9,353 nt of DNA from Paludibacteraceae bacterium (GCA_017646225.1 JAGCMZ010000235.1:1-9353), one strand, 5' to 3'. Positions 1 through 6,090 are shown, counted from the first letter of the stretch. Notes: generated by a model not told the origin, from the sequence alone. Numbers and translations are program-made.

Positions 1-125
1 AGGAGTTGCCAGGTTTGTGGAACGGAGCCATGGCCGATTGGAACACCATTTTTGTGGAAGTGCCTATTGAAACCTTTACGCCCGTAAAAACCCTAGAAGA
101 TTTACTTCGTCCCGAACACCAATAG
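1..125 (+). CDS. C-terminal end of an upstream protein, probably DUF4301 family (partial)
   Basis: An open frame runs from the window edge (first complete codon at 3) to a TAG stop at 123-125 and gives about 40 residues. It contains LPGLWNGAMADWN and then FVEVPIETFTPVKTLEDLL, ending RPEHQ. This resembles, from memory, the conserved C-terminus of DUF4301, a family of roughly 500-residue Bacteroidota proteins thought to be related to nucleotidyltransferases; its role is not established. Most of the gene lies outside the window, so domain content cannot be checked. The stop is 174 bp before asnS, and no convincing terminator hairpin is visible between them. The call is based on recalled sequence similarity, not a search. 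Confidence 0.62.
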   Translation, partial: ELPGLWNGAMADWNTIFVEVPIETFTPVKTLEDLLRPEHQ

Positions 126-225
126 TTAGAGGACAGTTTACGTTTTAGTGCTTCAACTTTGTTAAATCGCATTATCGTTAAATTGTTTTATGAATTCATG
201 CATGGGGTTGTGTTCGTTCAACAAT

Positions 226-254
226 TAAACGACTAAACGACTAAACGATTAAAC
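226..254. repeat. 8-bp tandem repeat array A, upstream of asnS
   Basis: Units of TAAACGAC at 226, TAAACGAC at 234, TAAACGAT at 242 and a partial TAAAC at 250 give about 3.6 copies. Read on the other strand the unit is GTTTAGTC, the same unit found in the larger array at 3179-3258. The array ends 9 bp before a weak promoter box for asnS. Confidence 0.85.
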
Positions 255-263
255 AAAAAATAG

Positions 264-271
264 TATATCTG
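264..271 (+). promoter_or_regulatory. Possible -7 box for asnS
   Basis: TATATCTG differs by one base from the Bacteroidota -7 consensus TAnnTTTG and lies 28 bp before the asnS ATG. No TTTG box sits 19 bp upstream; that position is occupied by the 8-bp tandem array. This is a weak call made mainly from position. Confidence 0.35.
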
Positions 272-299
272 CACCCTAATTATCAAACATTCTAAAGTA

Positions 300-1706
300 A
301 TGGGAATTATTGGAAGAAAAAAAGTAGCCGAAGCGTTGCAAATGACATCGTACGGCGAAAGCATCATTGTAAAAGGATGGGTACGTACCCGTCGTGGAAA
401 CAAAAACGTTAGTTTTATTGCTTTGAACGATGGTTCTACCATCAATAACATACAAATTGTAGTCGATAATGTTAATTTCGACGAAAACGAATTGAAAAAA
501 ATTACCACTGGTGCTTGCATTGGGGTAAACGGTACTTTGGTACAATCCATGGGTAAAGGCCAATCGGTAGAAATCCAAGCTACCTCTATCGAGGTGTATG
601 GCGAAGCCGATCCCGAAACCTATCCTTTGCAAAAGAAAGGTCACTCCATGGAGTTTTTGCGCGATATTGCTTACTTGCGTCCTCGTACCAATACCTTTGG
701 TGCTGTGTTCCGCATTCGTCACAACATGGCCATGGCCATTCACACCTTCTTCCACCAACGTGGTTTCTACTATTTCCATACTCCCCTTATTACGGCATCA
801 GACTGCGAAGGTGCAGGTCAAATGTTTACCGTAACTACCATGGATTTGGAAAACTTGCCTAAAAACGAAGAAGGCAAAGTAGACTATAGCCAAGATTTTT
901 ACGGCAAACACGCTTCTCTTACCGTTTCAGGACAGCTAGAAGGCGAGCTAGGTGCGCTTTCGTTGGGCGAAATTTATACCTTTGGTCCTACCTTCCGTGC
1001 CGAAAACTCCAACACTCCTCGTCACTTGTCTGAGTTCTGGATGATTGAACCTGAAATGTCGTTCTACGACATTGCCGACAACATGCAATTGGCAGAAGAT
1101 TTTGTAAAATTCTGCTTGAAATGGGCGTTAGATAATTGTAAAGACGATATTCAATTCCTTAACGATATGTTCGATAAAGAATTGATAGACCGTATCAACT
1201 TTGTATTGCAAAACGAATTTGTACGTTTAACGTATACCGAAGGCATTCAAATTCTAGAAGAAGCCATTAAAAACGGCAAAAAATTTGAGTTCCGTGTAGG
1301 TTGGGGTACCGATTTGCAATCGGAACACGAACGTTACTTGGTAGAAGAACACTTTAAACGTCCCGTAATCCTTACTGATTACCCCAAAGAAATCAAGTCG
1401 TTCTACATGAAACAAAACGAGGATGGCAAAACCGTACGTGCTATGGACGTTCTTTTCCCAAAAATTGGCGAAATTATTGGTGGTTCTGAACGTGAAGCCG
1501 ACTACGAAAAACTTCGTACCCGTGCTGCCGAAATGGGTGTACCCGAAAAAGACATCTGGTGGTACCTTAATACCCGTCGCTGGGGCTCTGCTCCTCACTC
1601 GGGCTTTGGTTTAGGTTTTGAACGTCTGCTTTTGTTTGTTACAGGTATGACCAATATTCGCGATGTTATTCCATTCCCTCGCACACCCAATAATTTAGAG
1701 TTCTAA
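300..1706 (+). CDS. asnS: Asparaginyl-tRNA synthetase
   Basis: A cytoplasmic class IIb aminoacyl-tRNA synthetase that charges tRNA-Asn with asparagine using ATP. The 468-residue protein is full length for the family. Residues ~20-105 look like the OB-fold anticodon-binding domain ([20 protein letters not shown]). The catalytic domain starts near residue 139. It shows motif 1-type sequence ([18 protein letters not shown]), the substrate-loop GQLEGE, motif 2 around residues 231-249 ([19 protein letters not shown]) and motif 3 near 434-444 ([11 protein letters not shown]). An insertion including [19 protein letters not shown] before GQLEGE fits the Bacteroidota form. The ATG at 300 has no Shine-Dalgarno, which is normal here. 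The stop codon TAA is the first base triplet of a 24-bp repeat that recurs at 1863. The gene converges on the HIT gene, with a shared terminator between them. Confidence 0.97.
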   Translation: MGIIGRKKVAEALQMTSYGESIIVKGWVRTRRGNKNVSFIALNDGSTINNIQIVVDNVNFDENELKKITTGACIGVNGTLVQSMGKGQSVEIQATSIEVYGEADPETYPLQKKGHSMEFLRDIAYLRPRTNTFGAVFRIRHNMAMAIHTFFHQRGFYYFHTPLITASDCEGAGQMFTVTTMDLENLPKNEEGKVDYSQDFYGKHASLTVSGQLEGELGALSLGEIYTFGPTFRAENSNTPRHLSEFWMIEPEMSFYDIADNMQLAEDFVKFCLKWALDNCKDDIQFLNDMFDKELIDRINFVLQNEFVRLTYTEGIQILEEAIKNGKKFEFRVGWGTDLQSEHERYLVEEHFKRPVILTDYPKEIKSFYMKQNEDGKTVRAMDVLFPKIGEIIGGSEREADYEKLRTRAAEMGVPEKDIWWYLNTRRWGSAPHSGFGLGFERLLLFVTGMTNIRDVIPFPRTPNNLEF

Positions 1707-1886
1707 AAGGTGATTTCTGCGTTACGCTTGCCCTCGTAATCCTCATTTACGACAAGTAAACTCCGGTTACTCGGGCTGCGCAAGCCTTGAAATCCCTCTT
1801 TTATAACTCTAAATAAGAGTAATCACCTTGCATTAATATTCACGAGCGCCAGCGAGTAATTTTAAAAGGTGATTTCTGCGTTACGC
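1704..1886. repeat. Intergenic repeat element: 24-bp direct repeats and a long imperfect inverted repeat
   Basis: An identical 24-bp stretch occurs at 1704-1727 and 1863-1886 (begins TAAAAGGTGATTTCTGCG), so a 159-bp segment is bounded by direct repeats. The first copy includes the asnS stop codon. Inside, 1712-1794 forms a long imperfect inverted repeat: GATTTC (1712) with GAAATC (1789), GCTTGC (1726) with GCAAGC (1780), and TTTAC (1746) with GTAAA (1756) around a 5-nt loop. AATCACCTT at 1821 is also inverted relative to both AAGGTGATT copies, and 1767-1781 is roughly complementary to 1845-1859. It resembles REP/MITE-like intergenic repeats; no coding is visible. Confidence 0.75.
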
Positions 1887-1924
1887 ATAAAAAAATCCAG
1901 AGCAATTGCTCTGGATTTTTTTAT
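1887..1924. terminator. Perfect bidirectional terminator between asnS and the HIT gene
   Basis: The 38-bp stretch is a perfect palindrome centred between 1905 and 1906. It has a GC-containing core (TCCAGAGC/GCTCTGGA) around an AATT loop, flanked by seven A on the left and seven T on the right. It therefore reads as an intrinsic terminator on both strands and fits the convergent genes asnS (+) and HIT (-). Confidence 0.92.
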
Positions 1925-1965
1925 ACTAGCGACAATTGACAAGTGACGATTGACTAGCGACAGTT
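1924..1965. repeat. Degenerate 7-bp tandem array overlapping the 3' end of the HIT gene
   Basis: Six consecutive 7-bp units follow one another: TACTAGC, GACAATT, GACAAGT, GACGATT, GACTAGC and GACAGTT. The last two overlap the end of the minus-strand HIT coding sequence, and the TAG stop of that gene is made from one unit. The array touches the palindromic terminator on its left side. Confidence 0.75.
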
Positions 1966-2349
1966 ACTTTGCAACTTTTCGGCAATTTCTTTGAATTCTT
2001 CGGCCGTCAGTTTCAATTTCGGATTCGAGAAAAGCATATCACTTTCTTTTTGAATAGGAATTAAGTGAATGTGCGCGTGAGGCACTTCCAAACCAATTAC
2101 CGCTTGTCCTACTTTTTGGCAAGGGAAAACCGCTTTGATAGACGATGCCACTTTTTTAGCAAAAACCTGCATCGCTGCCAAATCTTCGTCCGCTAAATCA
2201 AAGATGTAATCTACCTCTTGTTTAGGAATTACCAAGGTGTGTCCTTTTACCAAAGGATTGATGTCTAGGAAAGCAAAAAATTTGTCGTTTTCTGCCACTT
2301 TGTAGCAAGGAATTTCGCCTGCAACAATTCTGCTAAAAATGCTTGCCAT
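1954..2349 (-). CDS. HIT (histidine triad) family protein, HINT-like hydrolase
   Basis: A small cytoplasmic nucleotide-binding protein of the histidine triad superfamily. Known HINT members hydrolyse nucleoside phosphoramidates or release AMP from adenylates; the substrate of this one cannot be read from sequence. The triad HAHIH is at residues 91-95 (H91, H93, H95) inside PHAHIHLIP, and the N-terminus IFSRIVAGEIPCYKV with LDINPLVKGHTLVIPK is typical. At 131 residues it is a normal length. The ATG at 2349 is 4 bp after the greA stop, so the two are almost certainly co-transcribed. The final residues (SNCR) are encoded by a 7-bp tandem repeat, suggesting that the extreme C-terminus was altered by repeat growth. 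The residues are outside the catalytic fold. Confidence 0.93.
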   Translation of the reverse strand: MASIFSRIVAGEIPCYKVAENDKFFAFLDINPLVKGHTLVIPKQEVDYIFDLADEDLAAMQVFAKKVASSIKAVFPCQKVGQAVIGLEVPHAHIHLIPIQKESDMLFSNPKLKLTAEEFKEIAEKLQSNCR

Positions 2350-2353
2350 AATC

Positions 2354-2824
2354 TTATAGTTCGATGTTCATGATTTCAAATTCAACGGTACCTACAGGTA
2401 GTTGAACTGGAACAATGTCGCCTACTTTTTTGCCAATTAACGCTTTGGCAATAGGAGTACCGGTAGAGATTTTGCCTTCGCGTAGGTTAGCTTCGGCTTC
2501 CGATACCAACGTATATTTCATTTGTTGGTTGTTTTTGGTGTTACGGATGGTAACTTTGGTTAGGATTTGAACTGAATCGGTAGATACTTGCGATTCATCC
2601 AAAATGCGAACATCCAACAAGGTAGCTTTTAGGGTAGCAATTTTAGCTTCCAATAAACCTTGTGCTTCTTTTGCAGAGTCATACTCTGCATTTTCGGAAA
2701 GGTCGCCTTTGTCGCGTGCTTCTGCAATTGCTGCTACAATACGGGGTCTTTCTACCGACTCCAAGTGAGAGATTTCTTTTAAAAGGTTATCGTAACCTTC
2801 TTTTGACATGTAAGTAATAGCCAT
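2354..2824 (-). CDS. greA: Transcription elongation factor GreA
   Basis: GreA binds the secondary channel of RNA polymerase and stimulates cleavage of backtracked RNA, restarting stalled complexes. The 156-residue protein has the N-terminal coiled coil (residues ~1-75) with the acidic tip KGDLSENAEYDSAKE, in which D41 and E44 match the catalytic pair of E. coli GreA by position. The C-terminal FKBP-like domain follows, with YTLVSEAEAN, TPIAKALIGKKVGD and a final FEIMNIEL. The ATG at 2824 (MAITYMSKEGYDNL) was chosen because the family begins here. An in-frame GTG at 2860 would add 12 unconserved residues and overlap the leader hairpin's poly-T tract. It is the first gene of a two-gene operon with the HIT gene and is preceded by a strong promoter and an attenuator-like hairpin. 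Confidence 0.97.
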   Translation of the reverse strand: MAITYMSKEGYDNLLKEISHLESVERPRIVAAIAEARDKGDLSENAEYDSAKEAQGLLEAKIATLKATLLDVRILDESQVSTDSVQILTKVTIRNTKNNQQMKYTLVSEAEANLREGKISTGTPIAKALIGKKVGDIVPVQLPVGTVEFEIMNIEL

Positions 2825-2860
2825 AATTATTATTGTTGATTTGTTGATTTCAAAAAACAC

Positions 2861-2897
2861 AAAAAAATAAAGAATCTCGATAGGTTACCGAGACTCT
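2861..2897 (-). terminator. Attenuator-like hairpin in the greA leader
   Basis: On the minus strand, AGAGTCTCG (2897-2889) pairs with CGAGATTCT (2879-2871) through 9 bp including one G·U, around a 9-nt loop. It is followed directly by TTATTTTTTTG. This is the form of an intrinsic terminator, yet it lies between the greA promoter and its ATG, 37 bp before the start codon. Early termination would give an RNA of about 50 nt. The structure is visible; its activity is inferred. Confidence 0.65.
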
Positions 2898-2918
2898 CCC
2901 ATGGTTTTAAGACAGAGG

Positions 2919-2949
2919 CAAAGGTAGTTATTCTTTTTGAATAAACAAA
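2919..2949 (-). promoter_or_regulatory. Bacteroidota-type promoter of greA-HIT
   Basis: On the minus strand a TTTG box (2949-2946) and TACCTTTG (2926-2919) are separated by exactly 19 bp, matching the TTTG / TAnnTTTG consensus of the Bacteroidota primary sigma factor. The predicted start of transcription is near 2912, giving a leader of about 88 nt that contains the attenuator-like hairpin. Confidence 0.85.
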
Positions 2950-3006
2950 TCTTTAGTTGCTAATCTGTGTTAATTTAAGGGTTCTGTATGTGTTTATAGT
3001 TCAAGT

Positions 3007-3038
3007 AAAAAAAGATAAGGGCGAGAAGCCCTTATCTT
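3007..3038 (-). terminator. Intrinsic terminator of the candidate small RNA
   Basis: AAGATAAGGGC (3012-3022) and GCCCTTATCTT (3028-3038) form a perfect 11-bp stem around a 5-nt loop. On the minus strand the stem runs into seven T (3013-3007); on the plus strand there is no T tract, so the terminator is directional and faces the minus strand. Confidence 0.88.
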
Positions 3039-3079
3039 AACCTAAACCTTAAACTATGAAAAATCTTTTCGACTTTCTG
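3007..3079 (-). ncRNA. Candidate small RNA of about 72 nt with its own promoter and terminator
   Basis: A full promoter at 3084-3114 and an intrinsic terminator at 3007-3038, both on the minus strand, bracket a short stretch with no meaningful open frame on that strand. The predicted RNA starts near 3078 and has an A/U-rich, apparently unpaired 5' part (including GAAAAGATTTTTCATAG, then GTTTAAGG and GTTTAGG) followed by an 11-bp terminator stem and U tract. This is the usual layout of a trans-acting bacterial small RNA. It lies between the divergent genes greA and miaB and would end about 58 bp before the greA promoter. I do not recognise it as a known Rfam family. Its 5' part is nearly complementary to the ompA start region. 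Confidence 0.68.
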
Positions 3080-3083
3080 ATTG

Positions 3084-3114
3084 CAAATATACTGCTGATT
3101 TTTAAAATTACAAA
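3084..3114 (-). promoter_or_regulatory. Promoter of the candidate small RNA
   Basis: On the minus strand TTTG (3114-3111) and TATATTTG (3091-3084) are 19 bp apart, a full match to the Bacteroidota consensus with the same spacing as the greA and tRNA-Phe promoters. The TTTG box is half of a perfect 10-bp palindrome, CAAACGTTTG (3111-3120), which could be an overlapping operator. Confidence 0.82.
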
Positions 3115-3172
3115 CGTTTGCATATAAAATGATGAATATTTAACATATTTTAATAGAAAACGTATGCATACG
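3112..3172. promoter_or_regulatory. Pair of related operator-like sites upstream of the small RNA
   Basis: AAACGTTTGCATA (3112-3124) and AAACGTATGCATA (3158-3170) match at 12 of 13 bases and are 46 bp apart. The first overlaps the -33 box of the small RNA promoter through the palindrome CAAACGTTTG; the second contains the perfect 12-bp palindrome CGTATGCATACG (3161-3172). The form resembles LacI-family operators, but no regulator gene is present in the window. Confidence 0.45.
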
Positions 3173-3178
3173 CCGGCC

Positions 3179-3258
3179 GTTTAGTTGTTTAGTTGTTTAG
3201 TCGTTAAGGCGTTTAGTCGATTAGCCGATTAGTCGATTCACCGATTAGTCGATTAGTC
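3179..3258. repeat. 8-bp tandem repeat array B, ten copies, upstream of miaB
   Basis: Ten consecutive 8-bp units fill exactly 80 bp. They shift from GTTTAGTT (two) through GTTTAGTC, GTTAAGGC and GTTTAGTC to GATTAGCC, GATTAGTC, GATTCACC and two GATTAGTC. The unit is the reverse complement of that in the array before asnS. It ends 13 bp before the miaB promoter box, in the place where the TTTG box would normally be. Confidence 0.92.
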
Positions 3259-3271
3259 ACAAAAAAAATAT

Positions 3272-3279
3272 TACCTTTG
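3272..3279 (+). promoter_or_regulatory. Promoter -7 box of miaB
   Basis: TACCTTTG matches TAnnTTTG fully and lies 20 bp before the miaB ATG, leaving a very short leader. No TTTG is found 19 bp upstream; the 8-bp repeat array occupies that position. Confidence 0.7.
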
Positions 3280-3299
3280 TACCATATTATCCGAATTGT

Positions 3300-4604
3300 A
3301 TGAAAAAATTGTTTATAGAAACTTACGGTTGCCAAATGAACTTTGCCGATAGCGAGGTGGTGGCAGCGGTAATGCAGATGGCAGGATACGACTTGTGCGA
3401 CGATTTGGCGCAAGCCGATGCTGTGTTTATGAATACCTGTTCTATTCGCGACCATGCCGAACAAAAAGCCAATGCTCGTTTGGAATATTTTTCGCAACTA
3501 AAACGCAAAAAGAAAAACCTAATTGTAGGTGTGTTGGGTTGTATGGCAGAACGCGTAAAAGAGCAACTGCTTGAGCAAAAGGTGGTAGATTTGGTGGTAG
3601 GTCCCGATGCTTATTTGGATTTGCCTCATCTTATTGCGCAAGTAGAACAAGGCGAAAAGGCCATCAATGTAGAATTCTCTACTACTGAAACCTACAAAGA
3701 TATTTTGCCTCGCCGCATTGGAGGCAACAAAATAGGTGGTTTTGTATCCATTATGCGTGGATGCAACAACTTCTGCTCGTATTGTATCGTGCCTTATACT
3801 CGTGGTCGTGAGCGTTCTCGTCCGTACGAAAGCATTTTAAACGAGGTAAACGACCTATATAACAAAGGTTATAAAGAAGTTACCTTGTTGGGTCAAAATG
3901 TAAACTCGTATATGTACGAGGATATAAACTTTGCTCAGCTATTGGATAAATTGGCCACTGCAGTACCTGGTATGCGCATTCGTTTTACCACCTCGCACCC
4001 CAAAGATATTCACGAAGAAACCATTCAAGTGATTGCCAAACATCCAAATTTGTGCAAGCACATTCATTTGCCCGTGCAGTCGGGCAGTAACAAGATTCTT
4101 AAATTAATGAATCGTAAGTACACACGTGAGTGGTATTTAGAAAAGGTGGAATTAATTAGAAAGTACATTCCAGATTGTGGCATATCGACCGATATGTTTA
4201 CTGGTTTTCACGATGAAACCGAAGAAGACCATCAACTTACTCTTCAATTGATGCGCGAAGTGGGATACGACAGTGCTTTTATGTTCAAATACTCGGAACG
4301 CGAAGGTACCTATGCTTCTAAACATTTGCCCGACAATGTTGAAGAAGAAGTAAAATTGCGTCGCTTGCAAGAAATGATCGATTTGCAATTGGAATTGTCG
4401 TTGCAAAGCAACCTAAAAGATGTAGGTAAAACCTTCGAGGTGTTGGCAGAAGGTTACTCTAAGCGCTCTAAAGAACAATTGTTTGGCCGTACATCGCAAA
4501 ACAAGGTAGTGTTGTTTGACAAAGGCGATGTGCAGATAGGTGATCTCATTCAAGTAACAATAGAACGTGCAACCGCAGCCACTTTATTTGGCAAAAGAGT
4601 GTAA
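3300..4604 (+). CDS. miaB: tRNA (N6-isopentenyladenosine(37)-C2)-methylthiotransferase MiaB
   Basis: A radical SAM enzyme that adds a methylthio group to i6A at position 37 of tRNAs reading UNN codons, including tRNA-Phe. The 434-residue protein has the three family domains. The N-terminal UPF0004 domain has cluster cysteines C11 (ETYGCQMN), C47 (MNTCS) and C81 (LGCMAE). The radical SAM core has CNNFCSYC, with C155, C159 and C162. The C-terminal TRAM domain is at about 370-434. GQNVNSY and TSHP separate MiaB from the RimO and MtaB relatives. The ATG at 3300 gives the usual MKKLFIETYGC start. It is divergent from greA and seems transcribed alone from the box at 3272. The 3' end has only an A/T palindrome, so read-through toward ompA is possible. 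Its substrate type, tRNA-Phe, is encoded in the same window. Confidence 0.97.
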   Translation: MKKLFIETYGCQMNFADSEVVAAVMQMAGYDLCDDLAQADAVFMNTCSIRDHAEQKANARLEYFSQLKRKKKNLIVGVLGCMAERVKEQLLEQKVVDLVVGPDAYLDLPHLIAQVEQGEKAINVEFSTTETYKDILPRRIGGNKIGGFVSIMRGCNNFCSYCIVPYTRGRERSRPYESILNEVNDLYNKGYKEVTLLGQNVNSYMYEDINFAQLLDKLATAVPGMRIRFTTSHPKDIHEETIQVIAKHPNLCKHIHLPVQSGSNKILKLMNRKYTREWYLEKVELIRKYIPDCGISTDMFTGFHDETEEDHQLTLQLMREVGYDSAFMFKYSEREGTYASKHLPDNVEEEVKLRRLQEMIDLQLELSLQSNLKDVGKTFEVLAEGYSKRSKEQLFGRTSQNKVVLFDKGDVQIGDLIQVTIERATAATLFGKRV

Positions 4605-4661
4605 TTTTAATTTTTTTTTAAAAAAACACCTGATTTTTAGCACTATATAAAAAAACTTGTA

Positions 4662-4669
4662 TATCTTTG
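4662..4669 (+). promoter_or_regulatory. Promoter -7 box of the ompA-like gene
   Basis: TATCTTTG matches TAnnTTTG and lies 35 bp before the ATG at 4705. A clean TTTG is absent at the 19-bp spacing; a T-rich TTTTTAG (4634-4640) is nearby. Downstream of the miaB stop the sequence is A/T-rich, as is usual for strong Bacteroidota promoters. Confidence 0.6.
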
Positions 4670-4704
4670 TAGCTGATTAATTGCGTAATTTAAACACATT
4701 GTAT

Positions 4705-6090
4705 ATGAAAAAACTTTTCACCGTATGTGGTTTGTTCTTGATTTCTCTGTTTGCATTTGCTGCTGCAGAGACAGAAATAACAACTTCGGAAAAATCAGAA
4801 AGCAAGGTATTGCACGAATTCAAGGACTTTTCACACTGGTCTATCCAGGTGAATGGCGGTTTCTCGCAATTCGATGGTGACGCAAATCAACGTTACGATC
4901 AATTGTTGTCTTCGTCGCAGTTGTTATGGACTGTAGGTATCGATGTGGAATATTCGTTTAACCCTGCTTGGGGTCTTATCGCTAACTTCCAATACATGCC
5001 TTATCACGCTCATACCAGCAGCACCAAGTATGGCAAAAACTACTTCCGTGGTAATATGTATGCTCCTTCGTTGATGTTGTCAATGAACTTGCTTAACTTG
5101 TTTGGTCAATATCGTAGCAATGCAGCATGGAACTGGTACTTGAACGCAGGTGTTGGTTTGGTGTTCTACGATGTTCAAAGCGAAAACGAAGGTGTAGTAG
5201 GCGAGGAATCACCCAAAGAAATTAAAGATGGTAAATCTATTGGTATTCCATTGGGAACCCAAGTTGAATACAATATCAACGATTATTTGGCTGTAGGTCT
5301 TAGCGGATACTATCGTATTCACAACAAAGATAACTTTGAAGGCGAAGACTATACCAAAGGTACCATGAACGATGGTGAGTTTTATGTAACCGCTAGCTTG
5401 CGTGTAAAATTAGCTCCTAATGTAAAAGAAGGTGGTCACATGCGTAACATCTCTATGATGGATTATCGCAAAAAACGCACGGGCGAAAGCAATTTGGAAT
5501 CGCGCCTAGATAGTTTGGAAAAACGTGTTAAAGTATTGGAAGATACTGTAGCTAACAATATCCTACCTCGTTTGGACGAATTGGAAAAACAACACGCTAC
5601 CACTCCTGACGAAGACGGTGACGGTGTACCTGATTTCCGCGATCGTCAAGCCGATACTCCTAAAGGTGCATTTGTTAACTACTGGGGTGAAGGCATTCCA
5701 CAAGAAGCGTTGGAACCTGCATGCTGTGATGACGTGAAAAAAGTATTCTCTGCCTTGGGCATTGATCCAAAAGTAGACTACGATATGTCAGTATACTACG
5801 GATTTGATAAAGCAGATCTTACTGCTAAAGCACGTAAAAACATCGAAAAAGCTGCTCAAAAATTGAAAGAAAATCCTGATATGAAAGTGGAATTGCGTGG
5901 CTATTGCGACTTCCCAGGATCAAACAATTACAATTTGAAATTAAGCGAAAAACGCGTGAAGGCAGTGAAAGATGCATTGGTTAAAGCTGGTATTGCAGAA
6001 GACCGCATTACTGTACAACCTCAAGGTGCTTTGGCTAATCCTCCTAAAGCTGAATTGAAAAACCGTCGTTGCGATTTCTTCTTCTATTAA
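4705..6090 (+). CDS. OmpA-family outer membrane protein
   Basis: An outer membrane beta-barrel protein tethered to peptidoglycan. The start at ATG 4705 is preferred to an in-frame TTG at 4681 because it begins a clear signal peptide, MKKLFTVCGLFLISLFAFAAA, cleaved near residue 22. Residues ~35-245 look like an OmpA-type barrel (NGGFSQFDGDANQRY, then alternating strands). A coiled coil follows at about 262-297 (SRLDSLEKRVKVLEDTV), then one thrombospondin type 3 calcium repeat, DEDGDGVPD at 302-310. The OmpA C-terminal domain covers about 360-461, with YYGFDKADLT and GYCDFPGSNNYNLKLSEKR. D402 and R417 match the diaminopimelate-binding pair of E. coli OmpA in spacing. It ends in aromatic FFFY. 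Four cysteines (C340, C341, C401 and one near the C-terminus) are unusual for an outer membrane protein. The start region is nearly complementary to the candidate small RNA. Confidence 0.93.
   Translation: MKKLFTVCGLFLISLFAFAAAETEITTSEKSESKVLHEFKDFSHWSIQVNGGFSQFDGDANQRYDQLLSSSQLLWTVGIDVEYSFNPAWGLIANFQYMPYHAHTSSTKYGKNYFRGNMYAPSLMLSMNLLNLFGQYRSNAAWNWYLNAGVGLVFYDVQSENEGVVGEESPKEIKDGKSIGIPLGTQVEYNINDYLAVGLSGYYRIHNKDNFEGEDYTKGTMNDGEFYVTASLRVKLAPNVKEGGHMRNISMMDYRKKRTGESNLESRLDSLEKRVKVLEDTVANNILPRLDELEKQHATTPDEDGDGVPDFRDRQADTPKGAFVNYWGEGIPQEALEPACCDDVKKVFSALGIDPKVDYDMSVYYGFDKADLTAKARKNIEKAAQKLKENPDMKVELRGYCDFPGSNNYNLKLSEKRVKAVKDALVKAGIAEDRITVQPQGALANPPKAELKNRRCDFFFY

Noticed and set aside
126..299. 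A T-box or other riboswitch before asnS.
   Set aside because: No T-box motif or terminator/antiterminator pair can be seen, the likely leader is under 30 nt, and T-boxes are not expected in this phylum.
276..779. A 167-residue minus-strand open frame within asnS, and similar frames inside miaB, ompA and the large gene.
   Set aside because: They lie entirely or mostly on the opposite strand of well-identified genes, show no recognisable domains, and follow the codon structure of the real genes.
2825..2860. An extended greA start at an in-frame GTG (2860).
   Set aside because: The extra 12 residues are not like GreA N-termini and overlap the T-rich tract of the leader hairpin; ATG at 2824 gives the expected start.
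3056..3127. A 23-codon plus-strand open frame starting ATGAAAAATCTTTTC, with a hydrophobic composition like a small membrane peptide.
   Set aside because: It lies on the opposite strand to the small RNA promoter and covers its boxes, has no plus-strand promoter box in front, and is short enough to arise by chance in A/T-rich DNA. It remains an alternative explanation for the similarity to the ompA start.
3179..3258. A CRISPR array, suggested by the regular repeats.
   Set aside because: The units are 8 bp, degenerate and directly adjacent with no spacers, and no cas genes are present.
4605..4627. A terminator after miaB made from TTTTTTTTT followed by AAAAAAA.
   Set aside because: The pairing is A/T only with no GC core or usable loop, so it would be too weak; it is more likely part of the A/T-rich ompA promoter region.
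4681..4704. An extended ompA start at TTG 4681.
   Set aside because: It would put eight residues before a standard signal peptide beginning MKKLF and would start only about 6 bp after the expected transcription start.
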